Source: Planctomycetota bacterium
GTDB taxonomy: Bacteria > Planctomycetota > Phycisphaerae > WQYP01
Reading direction: 5' to 3'
NCBI GenBank assembly: GCA_021847065.1
Contig: JAJZVR010000003.1
Coordinates: forward strand, 1 to 39,978
Length of the DNA stretch: 39,978 nt
Below, one piece after another: positions 1 to 7,074 of this stretch (position 1 is the stretch's first letter; every line of letters starts with the position of its first letter). Both the position numbers and the translations under genes were made by a program. Below the pieces are notes generated by a model. It was not told the DNA's origin. It searched no databases and was given only the letters and a program-made list of their open reading frames with translations.

Positions 1-296
1 GACATAAATATAGCGAGGAGTGATGACGCCGCAGATGCCCTGCAAAAAATCAAAGTCAGGCCTGCGGGCCTATCACGCACCCTCTGGGATCGCGCGATTA
101 TCGCCCGCATGGCGGCGATGGCATCATAGTTACCGTTCGCCTGCGGCTTAGGGTTGGGGGGCAATCGTGCATCACTGGCCATTGCGCGGCGAATAAGGGC
201 GCGGTACTCCGATGCCGGAACCAGAATAAAGGTCTTGCCGTTAACGGTCAGAGTCCCGGTGTTTCTACGCTTCTTAGTTTCCATTTCTGCCAGCAT
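1..296 (-). CDS. Antitoxin of a RelE-type toxin-antitoxin pair (runs off window)
   Basis: The frame opens with ATG at 296, four bases after the stop of the RelE-like fragment, with GAGG about nine bases upstream. The first 75 or so residues have the look of antitoxins that sit after RelE/HigB toxins: a short strand segment (TLTVNGKTFILVPASEYRAL) followed by a proline-rich stretch ending in NYDAIAAMRAI and an Arg-rich helix. In such families an XRE helix-turn-helix normally follows. Here the sequence after RPAGLT (RNA-sense, near 60-75) no longer resembles one in the open frame, so it may be frameshifted; the gene also leaves the window at base 1. It presumably binds the toxin and its own promoter. 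Family assignment is from pattern memory only. Confidence 0.5.
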   Translation of the reverse strand, partial: MLAEMETKKRRNTGTLTVNGKTFILVPASEYRALIRRAMASDARLPPNPKPQANGNYDAIAAMRAIIARSQRVRDRPAGLTLIFCRASAASSLLAIFM

Positions 297-300
297 AGTA

Positions 301-405
301 TTAATCCTCGTAGACATCCTTACGGTGGCCGATAGCTTCAATCACGACACGGTCGCCGTGTGGCCGGAACACAATCCGGTAGACGCCGGTGCGGATACGA
401 AAACA
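301..405 (-). pseudogene. RelE/HigB-type toxin, C-terminal fragment only
   Basis: The frame reads CFRIRTGVYRIVF, then RPHGDRVVIEAIGHRKDVYED and a TAA stop at 301-303. This matches the C-terminal half of RelE-superfamily mRNA interferases (the G-x-YRI-v strand and the GHR-x-x-vY ending). The N-terminal half is absent: directly upstream, in the same frame, lies the TGA stop (406-408) of the DUF5677-like gene, so no independent start codon exists. The downstream antitoxin gene is still present. I infer a recombination or deletion that replaced the 5' half of the toxin, leaving an inactive remnant. Confidence 0.65.
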
Positions 406-1230
406 TCAACGCGGCAGAGCGTTGATCGCGTCAGCATGCCATTCCCAAAGCTGTTTTAGTTTTGGCTCAAGACCCGGAGTGGTTCCGGCGATTCCAAGAA
501 TGTCGCAGGCAAGTATTGTTCCCTCATGCGAAAACTCAAAAGCGTAAAGATAACCTGCTCCTACGTAGCTCTCAATCCCCTCAAAATCCCGACCATGGAG
601 CGCCGACGATCCGGAATGCACAAGCCAACTCAAAACGGGGTACGTTTCCCGGTAAATATCGGTGAACCTTGTTCCCAACTTCTCCGCCCGCTTCAGGATG
701 TTCGCTTCTCCGGTCCAGTGCTTCGGCCAGCTCGGTTCCCCGGTGCTGGGATTTTTTCCCCACACGCGGCCAACAACCGCCGCGATCGACTCGCCCTGAT
801 CCGCCACCCTCATAATTTCACTGAATTTCTCCGCGGAGATTCGCGAGTCCGGTGTTGCATTTCTGTACTTAAGTATCCTGCGTGCCGAATTATAGCGGTC
901 TACGCGGGGAAATTCACGAAACCTCTCCAGCCATTCCGGCCCCGGGTATTGTTCCAGCCATTTCAGATCAAGCAACTGCTCAAAAAGGCAGCGAGCCCCC
1001 GCGCCGATGGCCTGCACGTCGCTCGTTTGCCTTAGTTTCGCGAGGCTCCGCATCCATAGAACCATGCGTGCGTACGCCTCGTACACGGTCGCGTCCAGCC
1101 TCCGGTTCTGGCGGGAGTTGTCGTCTTTGAGCAAGCATAGCGCATGCAGCGCACCGGCATTGGCGAACTCGCCCATTTCATCCAGAAGGCCAATCGCTTG
1201 GTGGCAAAAAGTTGTAACGGGTGTTTCCAT
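406..1230 (-). CDS. DUF5677-like helical protein
   Basis: About 274 residues, mostly helical and soluble, with no signal peptide. The middle (GAGARCLFEQLLDLKWLEQ) and the late motif YPVLSWLVHSGSSALHG resemble DUF5677-type proteins, whose function is unknown and which often turn up in accessory islands. The start at 1230 (METPVTTF) is preferred because it lies just after the stop of the upstream gene (1235) with an AAGGGA stretch before it; an in-frame ATG at 1263 would overlap that gene by 29 bp. The tight spacing suggests co-translation with the secreted protein upstream. Its stop codon abuts the truncated RelE fragment in the same frame, so its own C-terminus may have been altered by the same event. 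Confidence 0.6.
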   Translation of the reverse strand: METPVTTFCHQAIGLLDEMGEFANAGALHALCLLKDDNSRQNRRLDATVYEAYARMVLWMRSLAKLRQTSDVQAIGAGARCLFEQLLDLKWLEQYPGPEWLERFREFPRVDRYNSARRILKYRNATPDSRISAEKFSEIMRVADQGESIAAVVGRVWGKNPSTGEPSWPKHWTGEANILKRAEKLGTRFTDIYRETYPVLSWLVHSGSSALHGRDFEGIESYVGAGYLYAFEFSHEGTILACDILGIAGTTPGLEPKLKQLWEWHADAINALPR

Positions 1231-1234
1231 AAAG

Positions 1235-2560
1235 TCAGTTCCCTTTTTGCGGCGCGATTGCATGGGGCAGCGCGCTTGGTTTTTTGCCCTCTTCGGCCTC
1301 GGCGAGCGATGCCGATGCCTCCCCGAGCTCGTGCAATGCGAGCAGCGCAGACTCCCTCCAGTTCGTTATTTTTCGTGCCATTCCCCTGATCGTTTCCAGT
1401 TTCGGTGATGATTTTTCCCACGGTATATCGGAATATTCTGGAATGAGCGGCGCATTGTCATCTGCGCCGGTCACGTAATGGGCACCCGGCTCACCAGGTA
1501 TGTCCGTAGGATCGACAATTACGTGCGTAAAGAATGGCCCCGCGCCCCTTATGTGGTAATATCGGGAAAGAAAACGATTTGTGGTGCCGAATGCCGCGCA
1601 GCATCTAAAGAAGGCGTCTCTTATCGCCGGGCTCCCCTTGAGGCACCCGGCATTTTCGCAAGCCCGAATCCCAAAGTAGGCCCGCTGGTCGGCAAATTGC
1701 GTTTGCGTTCCCGCTGCAGCCACCGGCATGTGTTTCATGATACAGAATAGGTCGTAGCGGCGCAGCGACCCCGGCCCGATCTTTCGTATCAGCTTCAGTC
1801 GGATGCCGTACGGGGTGGTGAGTGAGTCAGCCCGCATGTTAAATGGCGGATTGGAGAATGCACCATCAAGGCTCGATCCGCAAGCGATCTCCGCCCCCAC
1901 ATATTTTATCACCGCCCGCAAACTACGAAGTTGATTCACGCGGGAGTTATTTTCTTTCGTGAACGCCAATCGTGGATTAGCGATCCACTTGTCCACGGTT
2001 CGCCTCAGGAGGTTTTCCTGTATCCACAAACATCGCGGATTAAAAAAATACACTGACGGGCGTATCGAACCTCCGGGAAATCCGGTGAAATATTTCTCCG
2101 AGGCCGGGTGCCTTGAAAAGATTTCGGAAGGCTTGTGCTTCTTAGCTTTCCCTTGTGCAACCTCGAGCACTTCCCATTCGCGGACAAGTATGCCGAGTAC
2201 GCGACGTGCGGCGGTGCCCTTGGCGTTGCAACCGGCCAAGCGGCAGTTCAAAATGGCGGTGCGGACGGCACCGTTGGTATTGGCAAATAGCTTCTTGGGG
2301 TCCGCCAGCCTAGGAATGCTTGGATCAAATTGGAATCCGCTAAACCCTACCTCGTAAAAAGATTGCCGTGCCGTTAAAGCCGTGTCCGCGCCAAGCCGCG
2401 CCTGCAAGCGGCGGAGCGCCATTGACTGCTTTGGCGTTATTGCAAGCGCGGGTGCCAGTGGTCGTGCGGTTGACACCGCCTGCTGCGCCATGGCTGCGGA
2501 CGGGTGGAACAGAAAAGATAGTGCTACCGCCAGCACTGATGCAATGATACGCTTCCCCAT
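1235..2560 (-). CDS. Secreted protein of unknown function, cysteine-rich
   Basis: About 441 residues. The start at 2560 is chosen because GAGGTG lies five bases upstream and the product then begins with a textbook signal peptide (basic MGKR, hydrophobic core, AMA before QQ, cleavage near residue 25). An in-frame ATG at 2749 also has an AAGGTG ahead of it, but would add 63 residues that bury the signal peptide. The mature part has many cysteines (NCRLAGC, ACENAGC, RCCAAF), which fits disulfide bonding outside the cytoplasm. I recognise no domain. It is followed after a 4-bp gap by the DUF5677-like gene, probably in one transcript. Confidence 0.6.
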   Translation of the reverse strand: MGKRIIASVLAVALSFLFHPSAAMAQQAVSTARPLAPALAITPKQSMALRRLQARLGADTALTARQSFYEVGFSGFQFDPSIPRLADPKKLFANTNGAVRTAILNCRLAGCNAKGTAARRVLGILVREWEVLEVAQGKAKKHKPSEIFSRHPASEKYFTGFPGGSIRPSVYFFNPRCLWIQENLLRRTVDKWIANPRLAFTKENNSRVNQLRSLRAVIKYVGAEIACGSSLDGAFSNPPFNMRADSLTTPYGIRLKLIRKIGPGSLRRYDLFCIMKHMPVAAAGTQTQFADQRAYFGIRACENAGCLKGSPAIRDAFFRCCAAFGTTNRFLSRYYHIRGAGPFFTHVIVDPTDIPGEPGAHYVTGADDNAPLIPEYSDIPWEKSSPKLETIRGMARKITNWRESALLALHELGEASASLAEAEEGKKPSALPHAIAPQKGN

Positions 2561-2873
2561 GCGGCACCTCAGTAACAAACATACGGTACGCGACATTATC
2601 AGCAAAACCCGCGCCGATGCAACGGCTGCTAGGGAAATGGTCTGCGACGTGGGGCAAGGGCATGGTTTCGTCATCGCGCGTTGTTTGAACATTGTCCGGC
2701 ATCCATAGATCGGGCTTGAAACGACTGTTTGCTCGGAAGTGGTTTTCATAATTCACCTTCATCTTTTTCGGCGCACCAATGCCCGATTGACGTGAGCTAC
2801 CCGTATACCCCGGAAAAGCAGCGCCGGGCGGGCGCGTTGGCCTTTCGGTTTTCTTGCCCAAACAGCGCCAGCA

Positions 2874-3503
2874 TCAACCGGGGCCGTCGACCGGAAGACA
2901 CCCGATGGTCGCATCCGCGTTTATGCCCTTGTAAACGGTCTTAAACTGGTTTCCGAATATGTCCTCAAAGCATATCGTGATAGCGAACGGTTTCCCATAA
3001 TCCTCGACGTCGAGTTTCCTCTTGTGTAAACCGGTTGCAACGCGGATTGTCATTTCTTCCGTTCCCCCTTTCGGGGCCACGGACAGCCGCAGTTTCCGCT
3101 CTTCGCGCACCCCCAGCCAGCGGCGGTCGTCAATTTCGTCCCCGTTGCCAATTGGTGCCCCGTCTTCATAACTGAATTGGAACTTCATCCGACTGCATGG
3201 TCCGAGGCCTTGGTTCCGAACCACGAGCGAAATTTCCCATCCGCTTTCTATTTTGAAAAGCTCCCAGATACGTCCGTTTCCACGATCCTCAATTACGCAG
3301 CATGGCCTGAGCGACTGTTGGTGGTGCCGCTCGGCCTGTTTAAATGAATCCTGCGCTATGGCAATAGATTTGCATGTCTCTTCGATTGACTTCCGCGTGG
3401 CATCGGCGAGGCGCTTGGTGTACCAAGCCATCGCCGTGGTGGCGACTGCCATTGCGAATGTGGCTGCAAGCGAAATGAGGCTTATTCGGTCGGTGATGTT
3501 CAT
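2874..3503 (-). CDS. Small single-pass membrane protein, unknown function
   Basis: About 209 residues. One hydrophobic segment at residues 5-27 is followed by a charged helical stretch (TKRLADATRKSIEETCKSIAI in part) and then a beta-rich domain (residues 70-200) with alternating strands such as WEISLVVRNQGLGPCSRMKF. That arrangement (N-terminal anchor, short coiled coil, beta sandwich) is common in uncharacterised membrane-associated accessory proteins. AAGGA lies nine bases before the ATG, supporting this start. No catalytic motif is visible, so no function is assigned. Confidence 0.6.
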   Translation of the reverse strand: MNITDRISLISLAATFAMAVATTAMAWYTKRLADATRKSIEETCKSIAIAQDSFKQAERHHQQSLRPCCVIEDRGNGRIWELFKIESGWEISLVVRNQGLGPCSRMKFQFSYEDGAPIGNGDEIDDRRWLGVREERKLRLSVAPKGGTEEMTIRVATGLHKRKLDVEDYGKPFAITICFEDIFGNQFKTVYKGINADATIGCLPVDGPG

Positions 3504-3545
3504 GTTGATCTATCCTTAAATAATCATTTCCGCAATCCGCGGACG

Positions 3546-3695
3546 TTACCGGGTACGATCCGCCGCGATTACCGGCAGGTGCGTTTCCGCCCAGGTGCAA
3601 GCATGGCCGAAACCTTTCTTTTCCCCCTCGGTAACATCAAAACGATACGGCATACGGATTTCCTTTCCGCGGACACCTCCGCAATAAAAGACCAT
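3546..3695 (-). CDS. Short reading frame beginning in repeat copy A
   Basis: A 49-codon frame starting at 3695 (or 35 codons from the ATG at 3653, which has AGGA about nine bases upstream). Its first 15 residues (MVFYCGGVRGKEIRM) align without gaps to the in-frame extension of the HEPN gene (MIFYRGTIRWKEIPM at 6839), because both lie in the repeated element. Past the element the two diverge. It could be a small gene, the decayed 5' end of a larger one, or simply an open frame through a non-coding repeat. I see no recognisable domain. Confidence 0.25.
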   Translation of the reverse strand: MVFYCGGVRGKEIRMPYRFDVTEGEKKGFGHACTWAETHLPVIAADRTR

Positions 3696-3739
3696 CCACC
3701 CCGTATAACTCCTTAGTTGTCAAATTGCCGGCAGTGTGC
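3651..3739 (-). repeat. Imperfect direct repeat, copy A (89 bp)
   Basis: Pairs with 6795-6882 in the same orientation: by eye about 18 mismatches and one gap over 88 positions, roughly 78% identity. Shared landmarks are CAATTTGACAA, GAGTTATACGG, TCTTTTAT and a small hairpin. The hairpin (3669-3682) has arms GCGGA/TCCGC and a four-base loop; the arms are identical in both copies while the loop differs, suggesting structure is kept. The stretch 3504-3844 otherwise holds only the short frame above. Confidence 0.7.
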
Positions 3740-3844
3740 ATCGGGTCCGAAAAAGAACTGTTGGCCCAGCGGGGTGTTTACAGGGCCTGCCCGGAAACAT
3801 TCAGCGCGGGAACTTGGTGCCCTTCCGCGATGGGTCTCACCGCC

Positions 3845-5704
3845 CTATATGACCGAGGACCTCGTGCCAAGCGTGGTAGGGCGGGATTGCACGCGATCCC
3901 GGGAGTCCCTGTAGAATTGGTACGCCGACAATGCGTGGTGTGGCTCCGGGTTGCGGTTGCAGAACGCGCCTTGCTCAGCGACGTCCTTGAGGAAGGCGCA
4001 GGCGGTTCCCATGCCGCCTATTTCGATCAGAAGTGCCGCAATATGATGGCACGGTATCGGACCCGCACACCCGCAAGAGACCCGCAGCTTAGGGGCGCCG
4101 CCGTCCGCGCCACCGACGACCTTCACCTTTACCGTCACATCCATTTGTGAACTGCAATCCCCCTTAAGCGTCCCGTAAATTGTGGAAGAAATCGGGTCGA
4201 AGACAATCCGTTTTACCCGCCTGGCTATGCAATCCTGTGCCCCGGTTGCAAGCACCGCCGCAGTGAAATACTCGGCCAACCCCGTATCTGGGCCTGCGGC
4301 TGGGCTGGTGCCCGCCGAGCGATGCACGCCATCCCCTCCAGCAGCAGGTTTCACATCTCGGCAAATACCGCTGGCTCGCTGGTTGACAATCATCGCCGCG
4401 TGTTGCATCCATGGTTCCCCCCTCACTACGGAAACTTGGCGTTCCGCGTTTCGCAAGGGATGGCCGATCCGGGGGTCGGTGCCAGCCGTGCCGGAAGTTG
4501 CTGGCCTCCGAGGCTCAGCCTCCTTCGGCGGGGATGGTGGAACTACTGGTTTCGGGGCCAGTTCTTTGCTGTGTGCTGTAGGGGCGGCCGCAGCCTCGCC
4601 ACCCGCCTGCACAGGCGGCAAGTAATCGGAGGGATGCTGACGGACCGGCCCACGCGCTGGGTCAAACTGCGCTAGGTACTCAGAGGCCTTTGCGGCGTTG
4701 TCCCCGTCGAGATTGGCGGCACGGCGCGGATGGGCGGCCAATCGCGCCACAACCGTCGCGGCGTCGGCGGACTTGGGCCGCGTGCCAACTGCATCCAGGC
4801 CGCTCGCTGCGGGCACCAGCGGCTGCGCGGCCTGGTACAGGGGCAAGCCAACCGAACCGACTGTGGCCGAAAGCGAAGCGTCAGAAGCTCTGGCCGACGA
4901 ATTTGATGCGCCCGCTCGCCCACCGTTGGCTGGCGCAGACTGTGACGGGGCTTCGCTGGAGCCGTGCGTGGCCGGGACAGACGAAAGGTGGGTGTCGTCT
5001 TTAATCACTTCTTTTATCATCGCAATAAGTTTGCGGTGGTCGATTAGCTGTATCTTTTGGTCGTGCGCCCATCGAATCGCCTGTTCTGAAAAATAGGAAG
5101 TGGTAACTACGTATCCCACGGAAGCCTTCTCTTTTCCGACTTGGCCGCAGAGTGCCTGTACTGCGGGCCGCCCCACGGGCGAGCCATCGCCGTATCTCTT
5201 GCACTGGATCAGCGCGGTGGCTTCCCCTTTTCTCATCCGCGCGTCGACGCCCAGGTCATTCGATCTAGGCGTGGCACGACCTTCCCATCCGTGGAGCCGA
5301 AAAATTTCGACCACGAACAGTTCAAATTCATAGGGATCCATCTGCCGCAGGTGTTCAATACGTCGGGAGAGCCTCATCTGCTCCTCGTGCTCCTGGCGAC
5401 ACATCTCGTCTTCAAGTCGTCGCGTCGCGGCCTCCTCAATGGCGAGCGCCCTCCGGGCTACCGACATCGCCTCCCGCTCCGCAGCCTGGGCCACAGCCCG
5501 CGCTTCGTTCCTGGCAATCAGCTCGTCCATCTCCTTTCGGCATTCCGGGCACTGCACCGAGGGATCATGGTTTGTGAAGAAGCCGTGCCCGCACCGCAGA
5601 TTAAATATCCGGCGCTTATCAATTTTTCTCCGCACGACGCCCATGAGCCAGCCAACCAGCGCGATGGCGGGGAAGAAGCCCAATAACAGCACCAGCGACC
5701 ACAT
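3845..5704 (-). CDS. Membrane-anchored Mrr-type nuclease fused to a SWIM zinc finger
   Basis: About 619 residues from the ATG at 5704, which has GGAG seven bases upstream. Order: membrane helix (3-24), a Cys/His cluster (C38, H40, C52, C55) like a small zinc ribbon, an Ala/Glu/Arg coiled coil (60-120), then an Mrr_cat restriction-endonuclease fold (122-232) with E133, D154 in DLGVDA and Q167-C-K169 in ALIQCKRYG, i.e. the E...D...QxK active-site set. A Pro/Ala-rich linker follows, and near the C-terminus a SWIM motif C544-x-C546-x5-C552-x-H554 (SCGCAGPIPCHH). Mrr domains cut DNA, often modified DNA; SWIM fingers bind DNA or protein. Tethering and pairing of the two suggests a surveillance or defence nuclease, an inference from domains and context. 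Confidence 0.8.
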   Translation of the reverse strand: MWSLVLLLGFFPAIALVGWLMGVVRRKIDKRRIFNLRCGHGFFTNHDPSVQCPECRKEMDELIARNEARAVAQAAEREAMSVARRALAIEEAATRRLEDEMCRQEHEEQMRLSRRIEHLRQMDPYEFELFVVEIFRLHGWEGRATPRSNDLGVDARMRKGEATALIQCKRYGDGSPVGRPAVQALCGQVGKEKASVGYVVTTSYFSEQAIRWAHDQKIQLIDHRKLIAMIKEVIKDDTHLSSVPATHGSSEAPSQSAPANGGRAGASNSSARASDASLSATVGSVGLPLYQAAQPLVPAASGLDAVGTRPKSADAATVVARLAAHPRRAANLDGDNAAKASEYLAQFDPARGPVRQHPSDYLPPVQAGGEAAAAPTAHSKELAPKPVVPPSPPKEAEPRRPATSGTAGTDPRIGHPLRNAERQVSVVRGEPWMQHAAMIVNQRASGICRDVKPAAGGDGVHRSAGTSPAAGPDTGLAEYFTAAVLATGAQDCIARRVKRIVFDPISSTIYGTLKGDCSSQMDVTVKVKVVGGADGGAPKLRVSCGCAGPIPCHHIAALLIEIGGMGTACAFLKDVAEQGAFCNRNPEPHHALSAYQFYRDSRDRVQSRPTTLGTRSSVI

Positions 5705-5810
5705 TTCTCTACTCCGGTAAAACCCGAAGGCCCAACGGACCAAGTGAATAATACACGCTGGTGCGAGCCGGAACCAGTCGCCGCCGTTCGCGTTGGCGAC
5801 ATTTGCGAAA

Positions 5811-5839
5811 TTAGCGGCCTTGCGTGAACTTGCTATACT
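5811..5839 (+). promoter_or_regulatory. Candidate sigma70-like promoter of the 41-residue gene
   Basis: TATACT at 5834-5839 is a good -10 box; the hexamer 17 bp upstream is TTAGCG, a weak -35. It lies 38 bp before the ribosome-binding site of the small plus-strand gene and in the divergent space next to the Mrr-SWIM gene. Confidence 0.4.
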
Positions 5840-5876
5840 TGTGCCGCTATTGTTGCCGATTTCAAGGAGATTTCAG

Positions 5877-6002
5877 ATGGCCACATCAAAACGCGACGCC
5901 AAGCTGGCAGGGAAGGCCCTGTCGAACCGGAAGGGCTCGAAGCAGGCTAAATCCATAGCGGGATCGGATTTAGCACAAGCCAAGCGGCGCAAGAAAAAAT
6001 AG
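5877..6002 (+). CDS. Small Lys/Ala-rich basic protein (41 aa)
   Basis: AAGGAG lies seven bases before the ATG at 5877 and a TATACT box lies upstream, so expression signals are strong. The product is very basic (MATSKRDAKLAGKALS start, KRRKKK end) with Ala/Ser/Lys spacing that could form an amphipathic helix. Short Lys/Ala/Ser-rich proteins of this style occur in many genomes without known function. It is the only plus-strand gene in the island left of 10 kb and sits between two putative nuclease genes, divergent from one and convergent with the other. A nucleic-acid-binding or antitoxin-like role is possible but unproven. Confidence 0.65.
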   Translation: MATSKRDAKLAGKALSNRKGSKQAKSIAGSDLAQAKRRKKK

Positions 6003-6026
6003 TGAGCGCTGGAACAGGTGATATTG

Positions 6027-6797
6027 TCACCGGGATAAACCACGCTCCTTAAGGATTTGATTGAACGGTTTGTAGCCGCTTGCGGTATCTTCGATTACAT
6101 TTAGCACGGTGGGCGTAACCTGAAAAGACCTCGGATATTTCGTCCCCATTTTTTCCGCCTTTACCGCCGTTTCCTCGCAGAGAATTGCATTGACGCTCTC
6201 CAAGTGGGTATCGCGAAGCTGGCGGATCCCGCTTTGGATTACCTCATAGGCGCTTTCGCCAAAGTGAAGTGCTTCGGCGCGCTCCGGAATTTGTCCCTTG
6301 TGTGCCACATTGTTACGTAGTTCGGTCATCTTCTGGTCCAGCATTTTGGGTTCGCAGCGGTACTCGGTGAGGTAAAGAAATAGAAATGCACCAAATTGCC
6401 GCTCGGACTGTTTGGCTACATCTTTCCATGCCTTGGTGAATAGGCCCGTGTCAGCAGCGCGTCCGCGCGATATAACGCGAATGGCGAATTCAAAATATCG
6501 CTCTACGCTGCCAGCGAAGGAAAGCACGGCCTCGCGATAATACCCGTCTCTGATTCCGTTAAGCGCGATTTCGAAAAGCATTTCGTGCCGCAGGGTCTGT
6601 GTGGCAATGAGCAGATCATGGCCATTGGGGCACTTCCCCGTATACAATCCGTCGTCGCGGATCGTTTCCACGAACCACGTTCCGACACCGTCAGCCGCGC
6701 TGGCACATTGGGGACAAATAAGTGAAATTTTCGTGTTCTTCTCCTTAATTCGGTCGTATAAAGGCATCGGGCATCGTGGATTCATACGAAACGACAT
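6027..6797 (-). CDS. Zinc-ribbon HEPN-domain protein (putative RNase)
   Basis: About 256 residues from the ATG at 6797 (GGAAAG upstream; an in-frame ATG at 6839 lacks a binding site). The N-terminus carries a CPQC (28-31) and CPNGH (56-60) pair, a zinc ribbon. Residues 70-200 are helical and contain LRNNVAHKG with R161 and H166, matching the R-x4-6-H signature of HEPN nucleases, including the typical polar residue after R. HEPN domains cleave RNA in toxin-antitoxin and abortive-infection systems. The C-terminal 55 residues match nothing I know. The 5' end lies in repeat copy B. The small basic gene converges on its 3' end with a 24-bp gap. Confidence 0.65.
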   Translation of the reverse strand: MSFRMNPRCPMPLYDRIKEKNTKISLICPQCASAADGVGTWFVETIRDDGLYTGKCPNGHDLLIATQTLRHEMLFEIALNGIRDGYYREAVLSFAGSVERYFEFAIRVISRGRAADTGLFTKAWKDVAKQSERQFGAFLFLYLTEYRCEPKMLDQKMTELRNNVAHKGQIPERAEALHFGESAYEVIQSGIRQLRDTHLESVNAILCEETAVKAEKMGTKYPRSFQVTPTVLNVIEDTASGYKPFNQILKERGLSR

Positions 6798-6882
6798 AGG
6801 AATTTCTTTCCAGCGGATAGTTCCGCGATAAAAGATCATTCAAGCCGTATAACTCTGAATTGTCAAATTGTCGGCGGTGCGC
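6795..6882 (-). repeat. Imperfect direct repeat, copy B (88 bp)
   Basis: Second copy of the element at 3651-3739, same orientation, immediately upstream of and including the start codon of the HEPN gene. It contains the conserved hairpin at 6813-6826 (arms GCGGA/TCCGC, loop ACTA in RNA sense against GGTG in copy A). The two copies bracket the HEPN, small basic and Mrr-SWIM genes. Confidence 0.7.
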
Positions 6883-7074
6883 TTGCGCTATGTACGGTTC
6901 AGAGATTTCGTCATAGTTGGTCGCCCACCATGGTATCATTTTATCGGTGTAGGCTGGATTATCTGGAGTTCTGGAAATGGCCACCGACATAGTGACTAGC
7001 GTCCGTCCATTCCGGATTACAAGGGATCAAAGTTCTGGGGCTGGCCGACGGCGTTTTTGGGGGACACCGCTCCC

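Noticed and set aside
2340-2861. A 173-codon minus-strand frame overlapping the secreted protein start
   Set aside because: Its first 80 residues look plausible, but the overlapping frame has a good ribosome-binding site and a clear signal peptide; the tail of this frame is low-complexity.
3651-6882. Integron cassette array with attC sites
   Set aside because: The repeats contain GTTATAC but no matching RYYYAAC end or long imperfect palindrome, and most genes in the island lack such a site.
6745-6990. An 81-codon frame upstream of the HEPN gene
   Set aside because: It overlaps the HEPN gene start, has no ribosome-binding site and its counterpart in repeat copy A is interrupted by a stop.
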